Assembly: GCA_903832015.1 (NCBI GenBank)
Contig: CAIKZX010000044.1
Span: 1-50,197 of the forward strand
Origin: an uncultured Actinomycetes bacterium
GTDB lineage: Bacteria > Actinomycetota > Acidimicrobiia > Acidimicrobiales > RAAP-2
Reading direction: 5' to 3'
DNA: 50,197 nucleotides
Under the pieces are notes generated by a model. It was not told where the DNA came from. It did no database searches and was given only the letters and a program-made list of their open reading frames with translations. Below, in pieces: positions 29,731 to 41,100 of this stretch (position 1 is the stretch's first letter; each line of letters starts with the position of its first letter). Position numbers and translations under genes: made by a program.

Positions 29731-30513
29731 TCAGCCCGCAGTCGTCGTTGTCGTTGGGTTAGTTGTGGGCGACGGACTCGTAGTGGTAGTGACTAAAGGA
29801 AGGGTCGTCGTGCTTGTCGAAGCGGAGGCCGCGGCGACATCAGTCAACATGGCTGAGACGGTGCCCTGAGACGGTGCCGATACTTTCACCGAAGCGGGCA
29901 GGAAGGCCATTGTTATCCGCATGTCAGGGGTGAATTTAATTGAAGAGGGGTCCGTCGTTATCTTGGGCGCGCCCTGCGCCAATGAACTCCAGTAGGCGTA
30001 GCGAATTGTTGCGGACTGACCGGCGTACTTGGTGCCTGTCGCACAATTCGTGTTGTTATGGAAAGTCAAGGCCGGCTGCGCTACACCAGTTGCACTTGGG
30101 ATTGCAAGCGTCGAGGAGGATGCGGTTAAGCCAACGTACTCATTGGCGAACTGCCCCACTGTCGCGTTATTACCAGAGTCGGCAGCGCCAACTGGAGCAA
30201 TCTTGATTACATTGTTCGCCAGAACCACAAAACCACCCTTGTAGTTCGTGTCAGTCGGCAAAGTAATTTGAGTTCCACAGTTGTTAATGGAAAGCGCCGC
30301 AAACCAAGTCGTGCCAGGTTGCGGAGCGGGACCGGTCGCTGCGGTCGTCGGGTTTTGATATTCGTACCGCGAGAAAACCACCGAGGTTAGGCCCAAGATG
30401 ACAATTACGAACAAGATGCCGTAATAGTTGTTGGGACGAGCCTTCTTATAGGTCTTGCCGCCGCCTGAGGCGCCGATCCGACTAACGAGTTTTCCGGTTG
30501 TACTTTTTGCCAC
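29731..30513 (-). CDS. Hypothetical single-TM extracytoplasmic protein with Thr/Ser-rich C-terminus
   Basis: GTG start; TM NNYGILFVIVILGLTSVVF; tail STSTTTLPLVTTTTSPSPTTNPTTTTTAG*. Confidence 0.75.
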   Translation of the reverse strand: MAKSTTGKLVSRIGASGGGKTYKKARPNNYYGILFVIVILGLTSVVFSRYEYQNPTTAATGPAPQPGTTWFAALSINNCGTQITLPTDTNYKGGFVVLANNVIKIAPVGAADSGNNATVGQFANEYVGLTASSSTLAIPSATGVAQPALTFHNNTNCATGTKYAGQSATIRYAYWSSLAQGAPKITTDPSSIKFTPDMRITMAFLPASVKVSAPSQGTVSAMLTDVAAASASTSTTTLPLVTTTTSPSPTTNPTTTTTAG

Positions 30514-30553
30514 GGGACCACGCTACTAAACATTGGGATAGCCAAAATTCACC

Positions 30554-30565
30554 ACGATTTACTGC
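30554..30565 (+). repeat. Inverted-repeat arm ACGATTTACTGC flanking the tRNA-like gene
   Basis: Perfect reverse complement of 30642-30653. Confidence 0.95.
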
Positions 30566-30566
30566 G

Positions 30567-30639
30567 TAGGGGCGGTGGGACTCGAACCCACACTGGAGGC
30601 GGTTTAAGCGCCTTGCCTCTGCCATTGGGCTACGCCCCC
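30567..30639 (-). tRNA. Class-I-shaped tRNA with anticodon TAA (Leu-UAA by anticodon; noncanonical)
   Basis: GGGGGCG/CGCCCCT acceptor (G1-U72), D-arm GCCC..AGGC, AGGCG-CTTAAAC-CGCCT anticodon arm, 5-nt variable loop, GTGGG-TTCGAGT-CCCAC T-arm, discriminator A; CCA not encoded. Confidence 0.85.
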
Positions 30640-30641
30640 GA

Positions 30642-30653
30642 GCAGTAAATCGT
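30642..30653 (+). repeat. Inverted-repeat arm GCAGTAAATCGT flanking the tRNA-like gene
   Basis: Perfect reverse complement of 30554-30565. Confidence 0.95.
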
Positions 30654-30728
30654 TGATTTATAACGCTAATCTAAATTTGCCTGGCCCAGGCACGTCAGTA
30701 ATCGACTCCGAAAAACTAGGCTTGAGTT

Positions 30729-31898
30729 ATGTTTCGTGCGAGCCGAACCGGCCCCACGCCCTTCGTTGGCGCCGCGGTAGCAGCGCTAGCCCTCATAACT
30801 AGCCTCGTACCCCCCACCCTCGCCAGCGCCGATCCCTTTTCCGCTACGCGTGCTCAGATTGCCAACCTCTCGCAAGCTCTCGCCCAAGAGGCGAAGCAGA
30901 GTGAAATTACAGCCAACCAGTACGACGCGGAATTAGTGGCCCTGGCCACGCTCAATAGGGCCGTCGCCGGCCTTACGGTGAAGGTCAACAACAAACGAAA
31001 TCAAATCATTTCCACAACGGGACGTTTAGCCCATTCTGAACTCTTGTCCTACATCTTGGGTGCCTCAGCAGCTCAAATTGAGGCACTCTTCAACAAACCG
31101 TTGACCAGAAGTGATGCTCGACGACTGTATGAGAAAATTGTTGTTGGCAACCTCGATCTCTTGCGCTCAAACTTTCAGAAGGAAAAACAAAAGCTCGAGG
31201 CCCTCTTGCAAACTGAGGCCAACTTGCGCGCCCAGGTCGCCGCGAAAACGGCCAGCATCCACCGATTGCTAATCAATAATCTCGCCCGAGAAGCAAAAAC
31301 TCGCCAATTGTTAAAAGTCATTACCAGCAAATATCGCAAGCAAATTATAAATTACGAAATTGCTCAAGGCATATCGGCCGCTCGCCATCATGACCTGGCG
31401 GGTGAAACGCGCGCAATTGCGGCGGCATCCGCTGTGGGCGGGCAAGCCGCCGCCAACCTGGTGACCTTGGCAATTCAAAATGCACTACGAACTATCGTCA
31501 TCGCTGAAGTGCAAGGAACCGCCCAAGGGTTGGCGGCGGTTGCCTACGCCAAATCACAAATTGGCGTGTGGTACCGATGGGGTGGCGAGACAAAGGGCGT
31601 CGGCTTTGACTGCTCGGGTCTCGTGCAGTGGGCATGGGCCCAAGTAGGAGTTCACATCCCTCGCACCACCTCCACTCAATGGCCGGCCTTGACTCACATT
31701 CCACTCACAAAGCTTCAACCTGGAGATCTGCTCTTCTATTACAACCTTGACGGTGACCATACGGTGGACCATGTTGTCATGTACGTCGGTTCTGGCCCTT
31801 ATGGCGTGAATACAATCATCGCTGCGGCACAAACCGGAACTCAAATTTCACTCGCGCCCTTGTTCACCCACGGACTAATTGGGGCGGGTCGCCCGTGA
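30729..31898 (+). CDS. NlpC/P60 family peptidoglycan hydrolase with N-terminal coiled coil
   Basis: Signal peptide; GVGFDCSGLVQWAWAQVGVHIPRTTSTQW; DHVVMYVG. Confidence 0.92.
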   Translation: MFRASRTGPTPFVGAAVAALALITSLVPPTLASADPFSATRAQIANLSQALAQEAKQSEITANQYDAELVALATLNRAVAGLTVKVNNKRNQIISTTGRLAHSELLSYILGASAAQIEALFNKPLTRSDARRLYEKIVVGNLDLLRSNFQKEKQKLEALLQTEANLRAQVAAKTASIHRLLINNLAREAKTRQLLKVITSKYRKQIINYEIAQGISAARHHDLAGETRAIAAASAVGGQAAANLVTLAIQNALRTIVIAEVQGTAQGLAAVAYAKSQIGVWYRWGGETKGVGFDCSGLVQWAWAQVGVHIPRTTSTQWPALTHIPLTKLQPGDLLFYYNLDGDHTVDHVVMYVGSGPYGVNTIIAAAQTGTQISLAPLFTHGLIGAGRP

Positions 31899-32833
31899 GT
31901 ACTGCCCCTCAGCTTTCGATAATCATCCCCGCCTTCAATGAATCGCAGCGATTGGCATCGGGCCGAGCACGGCTCCAGCCCATTTTGGAAAAAATTGGCC
32001 TCGACTTTATCGAAGTCATTGTGGTCGATGACGGGTCAACCGACGGAACCCTCAAGATGGCCCATTCGGTTTTCGGTGACTTGCCACATTCCCTCTTTGT
32101 TCAACAGCCAAAAAACATGGGCAAAGGTGCCGCACTACGTTTAGGAATCTCCCTCGCCACTGGCGCGTACGTCATCACCGCCGACGCCGACCAAGCAATC
32201 AATCCGAAGCACTTTCCCGCCATTATGAAAGCACTTCTCAAGTCAGAACTCGCACCTGGATCTCGGACGGATGGTCGCCACATCGCCTATAACTCGGCCC
32301 TACGTACGATTGCGGGGACGGCATTTAATCGCGTTGTTCGCCATTACACCAAAACATCGTTACGCGATACTCAATGTGGTTGCAAGGGGTTCCAATTAGC
32401 ACCCGCTCGCCTACTCGCACTTTTTGGCCGAGTCGATCGCTTCGCCTTCGACGCGGAAATTTTGTATCTCGCAGAACTGCTCGGTTTCAGCATCAAACCC
32501 GTAACCGTTACTTGGTCTGATGTCCCAGGTTCCTCGGTGCGCGTAGGTCGTGACTCCTTAGAAATGCTTCGAGACATCCGACACCTTCACCGCACCAATT
32601 ATGTGAATCCAGCGGTAGCCCTTAGCCCTCAAGTTGACATTGAAACAGTTCGTATCTCGCTTCGCCAGCTTCGCGTAGCAGGAGCGGTACTCGCTCGAGG
32701 TGCTTCTGATGTGCTCGTCGTGCTTCCCAAGGACGCCGCACTTTCGGGTCACTCACTCGCTCAGGAACTGGGAGGCCAATTGCGCACAGCAAACCTGGCC
32801 GAAGTTCGTGGTCGGTCTCTACTAGCTCTCTAG
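31895..32833 (+). CDS. GT2 family glycosyltransferase, DPM1-like (polyprenyl-phosphate sugar synthase-like) with C-terminal extension
   Basis: LSIIIPAFNESQRL...VVDDGSTDGTL...GKGAALRLGI...TADADQAI; 4-bp overlap with upstream gene. Confidence 0.88.
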   Translation: MSTAPQLSIIIPAFNESQRLASGRARLQPILEKIGLDFIEVIVVDDGSTDGTLKMAHSVFGDLPHSLFVQQPKNMGKGAALRLGISLATGAYVITADADQAINPKHFPAIMKALLKSELAPGSRTDGRHIAYNSALRTIAGTAFNRVVRHYTKTSLRDTQCGCKGFQLAPARLLALFGRVDRFAFDAEILYLAELLGFSIKPVTVTWSDVPGSSVRVGRDSLEMLRDIRHLHRTNYVNPAVALSPQVDIETVRISLRQLRVAGAVLARGASDVLVVLPKDAALSGHSLAQELGGQLRTANLAEVRGRSLLAL

Positions 32834-33442
32834 CCAAGCAACGCGCAAGTCCTCGGCCTTGTCATTCCACTCTTCAACGGTGATGGCGTATCGGGCGTGA
32901 TCTTCCCAGGCTCCATCAATCTCAAGGTACCGTTCGGCTACCCCTTCGCAGCGAATTCCCAACTTCTCTACTACTCGCCTGGAGGCAGTGTTCCTAGGGA
33001 TGATATTCACTTCAACACGGTGTAAGCGCAAGGTTTCAAAGCAGTAATCGAGAACCACAACGAGCGCCTCTGGCATAAGTCCTCGTCCCGCCACACGCTC
33101 ATCGATCCAGTATCCGACATAGGCGGATTGCAGTGGACCACGCATAACGCCAGCAATTGTAATCTCGCCGACAAAAATGTCCTCGAGAAAAATACCAAAT
33201 CCAAAACCAGACCCGAGGTGCCTCTCCCGTTCACGCATGGCGCAGCGATTGGCGAAACTTCGCAAATCTTCAGGCAGGTAACCCGCCGAGGCCGATCGTG
33301 GCTCCCACTTCAAAAGCCAATCATGATTACGAGCTCGGACACCTAGCCAGGAGTTGTAATCATGCTCGCTCAGAGTGCGCAGCGTGAGGCGACGGCCACG
33401 AAGGACGATGGGCGCGTAGTTCGAATTACGGGTGATAACCAT
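32822..33442 (-). CDS. GNAT family N-acetyltransferase (RimJ/RimL-like)
   Basis: RGRRLTLRTLSEHDYNSWLGVR; AYVGYWIDERVAGRGLMPEALVVVLDYCFETLRLHRVEVNIIPRNTASRRVVEKLG. Confidence 0.93.
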   Translation of the reverse strand: MVITRNSNYAPIVLRGRRLTLRTLSEHDYNSWLGVRARNHDWLLKWEPRSASAGYLPEDLRSFANRCAMRERERHLGSGFGFGIFLEDIFVGEITIAGVMRGPLQSAYVGYWIDERVAGRGLMPEALVVVLDYCFETLRLHRVEVNIIPRNTASRRVVEKLGIRCEGVAERYLEIDGAWEDHARYAITVEEWNDKAEDLRVAWLES

Positions 33443-33460
33443 TAGACCTCACTTCGTTTA

Positions 33461-34411
33461 TCAGACTAATACTTGGTTGGGATCTGAGGACAAGAGCGAT
33501 TGAATTATTCCATCCAAAATGTCATTTTCACTACTTAGTAATTCAGTTACCCCAAAACGAATCATGACTTCTTCAAGTACAAATAGTCCCGCGTGGAGAA
33601 CCTCTTCACGCCCTGCGCTCATCCCGGCGTGCTGAAGCCGTTCCTCAGTAGATTCACCACTCAAACGTTCCCGCCATTCTCGAACCTGGCTCAAGGTGGC
33701 CCGTTGGTGGTGCACTGCCTCTCGGGTGTACTCGTCAAATCCATGCGCCAACTGGATCAGGGTTGCCACGGTTCCGGCCAGCCCAATGAGCTTGACCTTT
33801 CCAACGACTTGGCCGAACAGGGGTTCTTGTCTGAACGCCCGGTCGAGTTCTCCGCGGACCATAAGCCAGGTGTCAGCAATTTGCCAAGCGGTTGCGAGGC
33901 CGACCCCGAGGGTGCGCTCTGCGACCCTCACGCAACCCAACTGCATGGAAAAGCTACGAAGTCTTCCCTCCACGGGAACCGCGAGTTCGGTCGAGCCACC
34001 GCCAACATCCACGATTAAATATGGCTCCGCCGAGACCGGCAGGTCCGCCGTTGCTCCCTCAAATGAAAGGCGCGCCTCCTCGTCACCACTCAACAGTCGG
34101 GCCTCCACTCCGGTCAGGGCGCTGGCCCGTCGAAGAAACTCTTCGCCATTTTTTGCATCACGTACCGCTGAAGTAGCCACCAGAAGACCTTCCGCGACTT
34201 TGTGCTGATCCATCAATTCTCGATAGGTGGATAATCTTTGGAAATTGCGCTCGAGGGCCGCTTGTTGTAACTCACCCGTTTTGTCTACGCCCTCGCTCAG
34301 GCGTGTGACATGCATCTCGCGAACGAGAGCATTTCCTTCCGAGTCGCTTATTAGGAGGCGAGTCGAATTACTCCCGCAATCGATCGCCGCTACATTTCTA
34401 CCTGCGGACAT
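33461..34411 (-). CDS. Ppx/GppA exopolyphosphatase family protein
   Basis: Likely start MSAGRNVAAIDCGSNSTRLLI; YLIVDVGGGSTEL. Confidence 0.9.
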   Translation of the reverse strand: MSAGRNVAAIDCGSNSTRLLISDSEGNALVREMHVTRLSEGVDKTGELQQAALERNFQRLSTYRELMDQHKVAEGLLVATSAVRDAKNGEEFLRRASALTGVEARLLSGDEEARLSFEGATADLPVSAEPYLIVDVGGGSTELAVPVEGRLRSFSMQLGCVRVAERTLGVGLATAWQIADTWLMVRGELDRAFRQEPLFGQVVGKVKLIGLAGTVATLIQLAHGFDEYTREAVHHQRATLSQVREWRERLSGESTEERLQHAGMSAGREEVLHAGLFVLEEVMIRFGVTELLSSENDILDGIIQSLLSSDPNQVLV

Positions 34412-34876
34412 CAACGACCACCAGTTCGGGTAGCGAGACCTCGCGAGCAACTATCTCTCCGACGGGATCTGCGTTGCCGACAATGAAGTTTGCTAGGTGT
34501 GCGTGTAGGCACTTAACCCCGATCCGAGTTCCACCAACTCCACCACTCGGCTGCACAAGGTCGTGACGAAGAGTAGCGGCGGCGCGGCGGCTTGCGTACA
34601 CTTCATGGGTTTTACGCAAGGCTTCGGGATCGGTGAGCTCTTCATATCGGTGAACCCCCGCCTCACCTTCGATGCGGCTAACCGCCTCGTGGATTTCTCG
34701 ATCGACCAACCAATACAGAGTTGGCATCGGAGTCCCATCGCGCAGATGAGGCTCGTTTTCGATTACCACCGGTTCACCCGTCGTCCGCCGTACTACAACC
34801 GCAAAGCGACCGGCAGGTTCACGTCCCAGCAGTTGTTCGAGAACTAGAACATCGTCCTCGCTTGCGTCAATAAAGC

Positions 34877-34880
<4 letters not shown>
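34398..34880 (-). CDS. DUF501 domain-containing protein
   Basis: 160 aa between divIC and ppx as in M. tuberculosis Rv1025; LGREPAGRFAVVVRRTTGEPVVIENEPHLRDGTPMPTLYWL. Confidence 0.9.
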
Positions 34881-36617
<1,737 letters not shown>

Positions 36618-36654
36618 TCACAAGTAAGGATAGTCAACACAAGTGCAAATGGTC

Positions 36655-37992
36655 TTACAAATTCTTTTGCTCGATTGCGGTGCGCAGACTGTAAATCTGC
36701 TCACGAAGCGCCCCTTCGAGATCAATTTCGTACTCGGCCGCCAGTACCACTATCGCCCAGAGGGCGGTACCGAGTGATTCAGTCGTCACTTCGAGATTAA
36801 TTTTTGCGGTTGCAATTCCCCGGGCCTCTTCGGCGGTAGCAACGGCTAGGGAGGTGCGTCGAGCTCGAGACAAGACCTTGCTGGCCAGAGTCAAGGCTGG
36901 CAACTGCCAGACGACTCCTTCGAGGGCGGTGGTGCGGCCCTTTTCTTCTTTTTTAATCTCTTCCCACTGAGCGACAACCTCTTCGGGGGAATCAAGTTTG
37001 GTGTCGCCAAAGACGTGGGGGTGACGTCCCGTTAACTTGTCGCGGACCGAATCAGCAATTGTCGCCAAATTAAAGCGACTTTCCTCATCACCCAGTTCAG
37101 CGTGGAAAACAACCTGGAAGAGCAGGTCACCAAGCTCTTCTTCTACGTGCGCGACCAACTCGGGGTCATCCGAACCATCCGGAGACTCTCGGACGAAGTT
37201 TTCCAAGGCTTCAATTGCCTCGTAGGACTCTTCGAGCAAGTATTTAATGAGTGAGGCATGATCTTGTTCTTGATCCCACGGACACTCCACCCTCAATCGG
37301 CGAGCAAAGCTAACGAGATCGTCCATAGTCTCGCCCGCCGTGCGCAGTCCCGTAACCCATAACGAAGTGAGGTGATCTGCTTGAACAAACTTCGAAAGCA
37401 TGTAACTAGCCACCGTGACAATCAATTCGTCGGGTAAACCAAGGTGATGCAAAATCGTCACTTCCGTTCCAGCCGGGAGCCGATCAGCAATAATCACCAT
37501 GATTTCGGGTGAATACGTCTGCAGAATCAGCAACGGTCCCGGACCGCGGAATGGTTCGACGGTTCCCAACGCATCACAGATTCGCACTCCCACCGTCATC
37601 GGATCTTGACCCAGAGCAGTGCAAGCGATGTCAATGACTGAGACGGCCGGTTCTAAGACCACGGTGACGTCCTCTCTCGCCAACAAGAGTTCCGTCGTGT
37701 GCTCGGCGACAACGGGAGAGCCCGGAACTGCGTACACCACTTCTTTGGTTGGTGATGTTCTGGCTAGTTCACACAGGTCATCGACTATCGCCGCGTAAAG
37801 CACCTCAAACGATTTCGCCGTTTCGTAAAGCGTGTCGTAACTTTCAATAGTTGAGAACTCCTCCGCTGCGGGATGTTCTCTGGTTCGCAGTCGCGCAACC
37901 GTGGCGCTCGCTAAGAGGTTCCTGGTGCGGGTCGTCAGGAGATCACTGGGTCCCGGCCCCAGGCCTACGATTCGAACAGTGGGGAGGCTCAT
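36655..37992 (-). CDS. mazG: YabN-like fusion: tetrapyrrole methylase domain + MazG nucleotide pyrophosphohydrolase
   Basis: VRIVGLGPGPSDLLTTRT N-terminus; CPWDQEQDHASLIKYLLEESYEAIEAL; EELGDLLFQVVFHAEL. Confidence 0.92.
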   Translation of the reverse strand: MSLPTVRIVGLGPGPSDLLTTRTRNLLASATVARLRTREHPAAEEFSTIESYDTLYETAKSFEVLYAAIVDDLCELARTSPTKEVVYAVPGSPVVAEHTTELLLAREDVTVVLEPAVSVIDIACTALGQDPMTVGVRICDALGTVEPFRGPGPLLILQTYSPEIMVIIADRLPAGTEVTILHHLGLPDELIVTVASYMLSKFVQADHLTSLWVTGLRTAGETMDDLVSFARRLRVECPWDQEQDHASLIKYLLEESYEAIEALENFVRESPDGSDDPELVAHVEEELGDLLFQVVFHAELGDEESRFNLATIADSVRDKLTGRHPHVFGDTKLDSPEEVVAQWEEIKKEEKGRTTALEGVVWQLPALTLASKVLSRARRTSLAVATAEEARGIATAKINLEVTTESLGTALWAIVVLAAEYEIDLEGALREQIYSLRTAIEQKNL

Positions 37993-38108
37993 TTCTTCGA
38001 GGCGCCGAAGTCGCCGGCTAGAGCGACCAACCCACTGACTTCACCCTGTCGGCCACCGTAAACCCGAGTCCCGTGTTCAAGCAGAGCGAGGATTGGATTT
38101 TGACGCAC
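37989..38108 (-). CDS. Putative 39-aa small ORF coupled to mazG
   Basis: GTG-initiated VRQNPILALLEHGTRVYGGRQGEVSGLVALAGDFGASKK*; stop overlaps mazG ATG (ATGA); fills most of the mfd-mazG gap; not in the supplied ORF track. Confidence 0.4.
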   Translation of the reverse strand: MRQNPILALLEHGTRVYGGRQGEVSGLVALAGDFGASKK

Positions 38109-38128
38109 GCACTCATGCTAGTGAGCAC

Positions 38129-41100
38129 CTACGCCGGTTCGGAGTCGACAATGGTGTGAATTATTTGCACCAATTCGACGGGCTCGATAGATCTGGCCTC
38201 AATTTCAATGCGTATTTCGTGAGTGCTTTCGTTATAGGACTGCGAGCCAAAGAGTCGACGCACCTTCATCTGCTGAGAGAAACTTAACTCGAGTGGCTGA
38301 AGTCGCACCACGGGATAACTGCGTACTCCAACCTTTGCGGGGAGCACCACCAACGAGGTAATTCCCGCTTCAAGGCAGACCAGTCGCAACTGCGCAAGAT
38401 CGAGCAGACCCTGAGCCGGTTTGGGTAGGGCCCCGTAGCGGTCCACCCACTCAGCGCTCAGGTCACTCAACTCCTCGTGAGTAGCGATGACTGCCAACCG
38501 ACGGTACGCCTCGAGACGGGCGTCATCGGTACTGACGTATTCACTTGGCAGATGGGCCTCGCCGGGTACATCAAGGGTTATTGGAACCACCTGGACGGGC
38601 GTCTCGCCCTTCGCGTCCGCGACCGCCTCTGCGACAAGTTGCACGTAGAGGTCGTACCCTACCGCCGCCACCGGTCCGGACTGGCGGTGGCCCAACAGAC
38701 TGCCCGCGCCGCGAATCTCTAAATCACGCATCGCAATCTTGAACCCGGAACCGAGTGCGGTGTTGTCTCCGATTGTGCGGAGGCGCTCGTACGCAGTTTC
38801 GCTCAGCACCTTTTCACGCGGGTGAAAGAGGTAGGCGTAGGCCCGTTGGTCGCTTCGCCCGACCCGGCCTCGGAGTTGGTGCATCTGGCCGAGCCCGAGG
38901 CGATCGGCCCGGTCAACGATCAAGGTGTTCACCGTTGGCACATCGATGCCCGACTCCACAATTGTGGTGCAGACCAATACATCAAATTTGCGTTCCCAAA
39001 AGTCGACCATGACCCGCTCTAAGGTGCCCTCATCCATCTGGCCATGCGCAATGGCTACCCTGGCGTCCGGCACTAGGTCAGAAATTCTTCTCGCCGCCTG
39101 ATCAATGTCAGCCACGCGATTGTGCACGAAGAACACCTGGCCTTCGCGCAAGAGTTCTCGGCGAATGGCCTCCACGACTGCGGGTTCGTCGTACTCGCCC
39201 ACGTGGGTCAAGATGGGGCGACGATCTGATGGTGGTGTCGTCACCATAGAGATGTCACGAATTCCCGTCAGGGCCATCTCGAGCGTTCGCGGGATCGGAC
39301 TCGCACTCAAAGTCAGTACGTCAACGCCCACCGAACGAGCCTTGATGGCCTCTTTGTGATTCACGCCAAACCGCTGTTCTTCGTCAACGACTAAGAGACC
39401 AAGATCTTTAAACCGAACTCCGTCATTTAATAGTCGATGCGTTCCAATAACTACATCAATTGAGCCCTCGGCCAGACCGGCAAGCACCCTCTTGCTTTCA
39501 GCTTCATCAACAAATCGACTGAGAAGTGCCACTTTCACCGGAAAGCCGGCGTAGCGTTCACTAAAGGTTGCGAAATGCTGAGAAGCGAGCAGGGTCGTGG
39601 GTGCCAAAATTGCTACCTGCTTGTTGTCCTGTACCGCCTTGAAAGCAGCCCGAACGGCAATTTCGGTTTTACCAAAGCCAACATCCGCACAGACCAACCG
39701 GTCCATTGGACGACTACTTTCCATGTCGGCTTTGATGTCCGCAACCGCGGTGGCCTGGTCGTGGGTCAATTGGAAGGGGAATAAATCTTCCATTTCGTGC
39801 TGCCAGGCACTATCGGGGGCGAAGGCGTGACCGGGGGCGACACTGCGTTCTCGGTACAACTGAACCAGTTCTTGAGCGACGAGGTACGCCTCAGCGGCTG
39901 CTTGAGCTCGCTTCTTCTGCCACTCGGCCCCACCCATGCGCGACAACGAAGGGGCGTCCCCACCGTTATAGGCAGTAAGTGCATCAATCTGGTCGGTTGG
40001 CCAGTAGCTTCGACCATCCTTGAACTCCAGAATTAAATAATCACGCACTACTCCATTTATTGCGCGCGTGGTCGTGCCCGAAAACTTTGCTACTCCGTGC
40101 TGACGGTGTACGACGTACGAACCAACCGCCATGTCTTCGAAGAAGGCGTCCACGGTGCGAGCCTTCGCGCGCTGAGTCCGGTGCACCGAGCGGCGTCCAG
40201 TGAGATCACTCTCGCTCCACACGACAACTTCAGGGTCATCCAACCAGAACCCGTGACTCACGGTCGACTCTAAGACGCTCACACGAACATCAAAGACCGC
40301 GTCTGGATTAGTCGAAACCTCCAGACCCTCCCCGCGAAGTTGATCGGCCATTCGTTCAATCGCCGCGGGATTCGCTGACAAAACAATTGCGCGACGCGCG
40401 TTGTTCCAGCCGCGAATATGGGCCGCAATGCGCGCATGGTCGCCTTGGGTTACGGGCGCTGAGGTCATATAGGACTCGGCTCCCGCCTGAGAACTGAGTG
40501 CGGTGATGGAACGTGTTCCAAAAAGCTCTTCATACCCAAGATGCAGTAGGGGCACCTCGATGGTCGCTTGCCACGTTGCGGCCACTACGTTGGTCAACTC
40601 GCGTTCTTCGTCGAAAACGTCATCAAGGCGACTCTTGATTTGCTCCGGTGAAATGACGAAGGTCTTGATGGGTCCGAGCTCATCGAGCAGAGAGACTCGC
40701 TCAGTTGTGAAGAGACTCATCCAGCCCTCGAGTCCATCGAAGGGCTCGCCGTTAGCGATGCGATCAAATGTCGCGCGACCCCAAGGTTGTGTTTTGGTCA
40801 TCTCTTTCGCTAATTCGATTTGGCTGGCATTCGGCACCCATTCGCGTGCGGGCGCGACCACCGTTTCGCTCAATTCTTGGATAGAACGCTGACTGCCAAT
40901 GTCGAAGATTGCCACCCGCTCTAACTGCTCTCCAAAAAAATCCAGTCGAATGGGCTCTTCGGTTTCGGCGGGCCAAATGTCCAAGATGCCGCCGCGCACG
41001 GCAATCTCTCCGCGATGTTCAACGCTGTATTCGCGCCGATACCCACTCGCCACCAGACCGGCGATGACGTGGTCCCGGTCGTATTCCTCACCCACCACGA

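Noticed and set aside
10046-33000. Whether the glycosyltransferase region is a horizontally acquired island
   Set aside because: No integrase, transposase or direct repeats; housekeeping genes (ftsH, cofD/cofE, manB) are interspersed and composition appears similar.
33593-34208. Long ORFs antisense to ppx (141 and 170 aa)
   Set aside because: Ser/Arg/Pro-rich shadow translations typical of GC-rich antisense frames.
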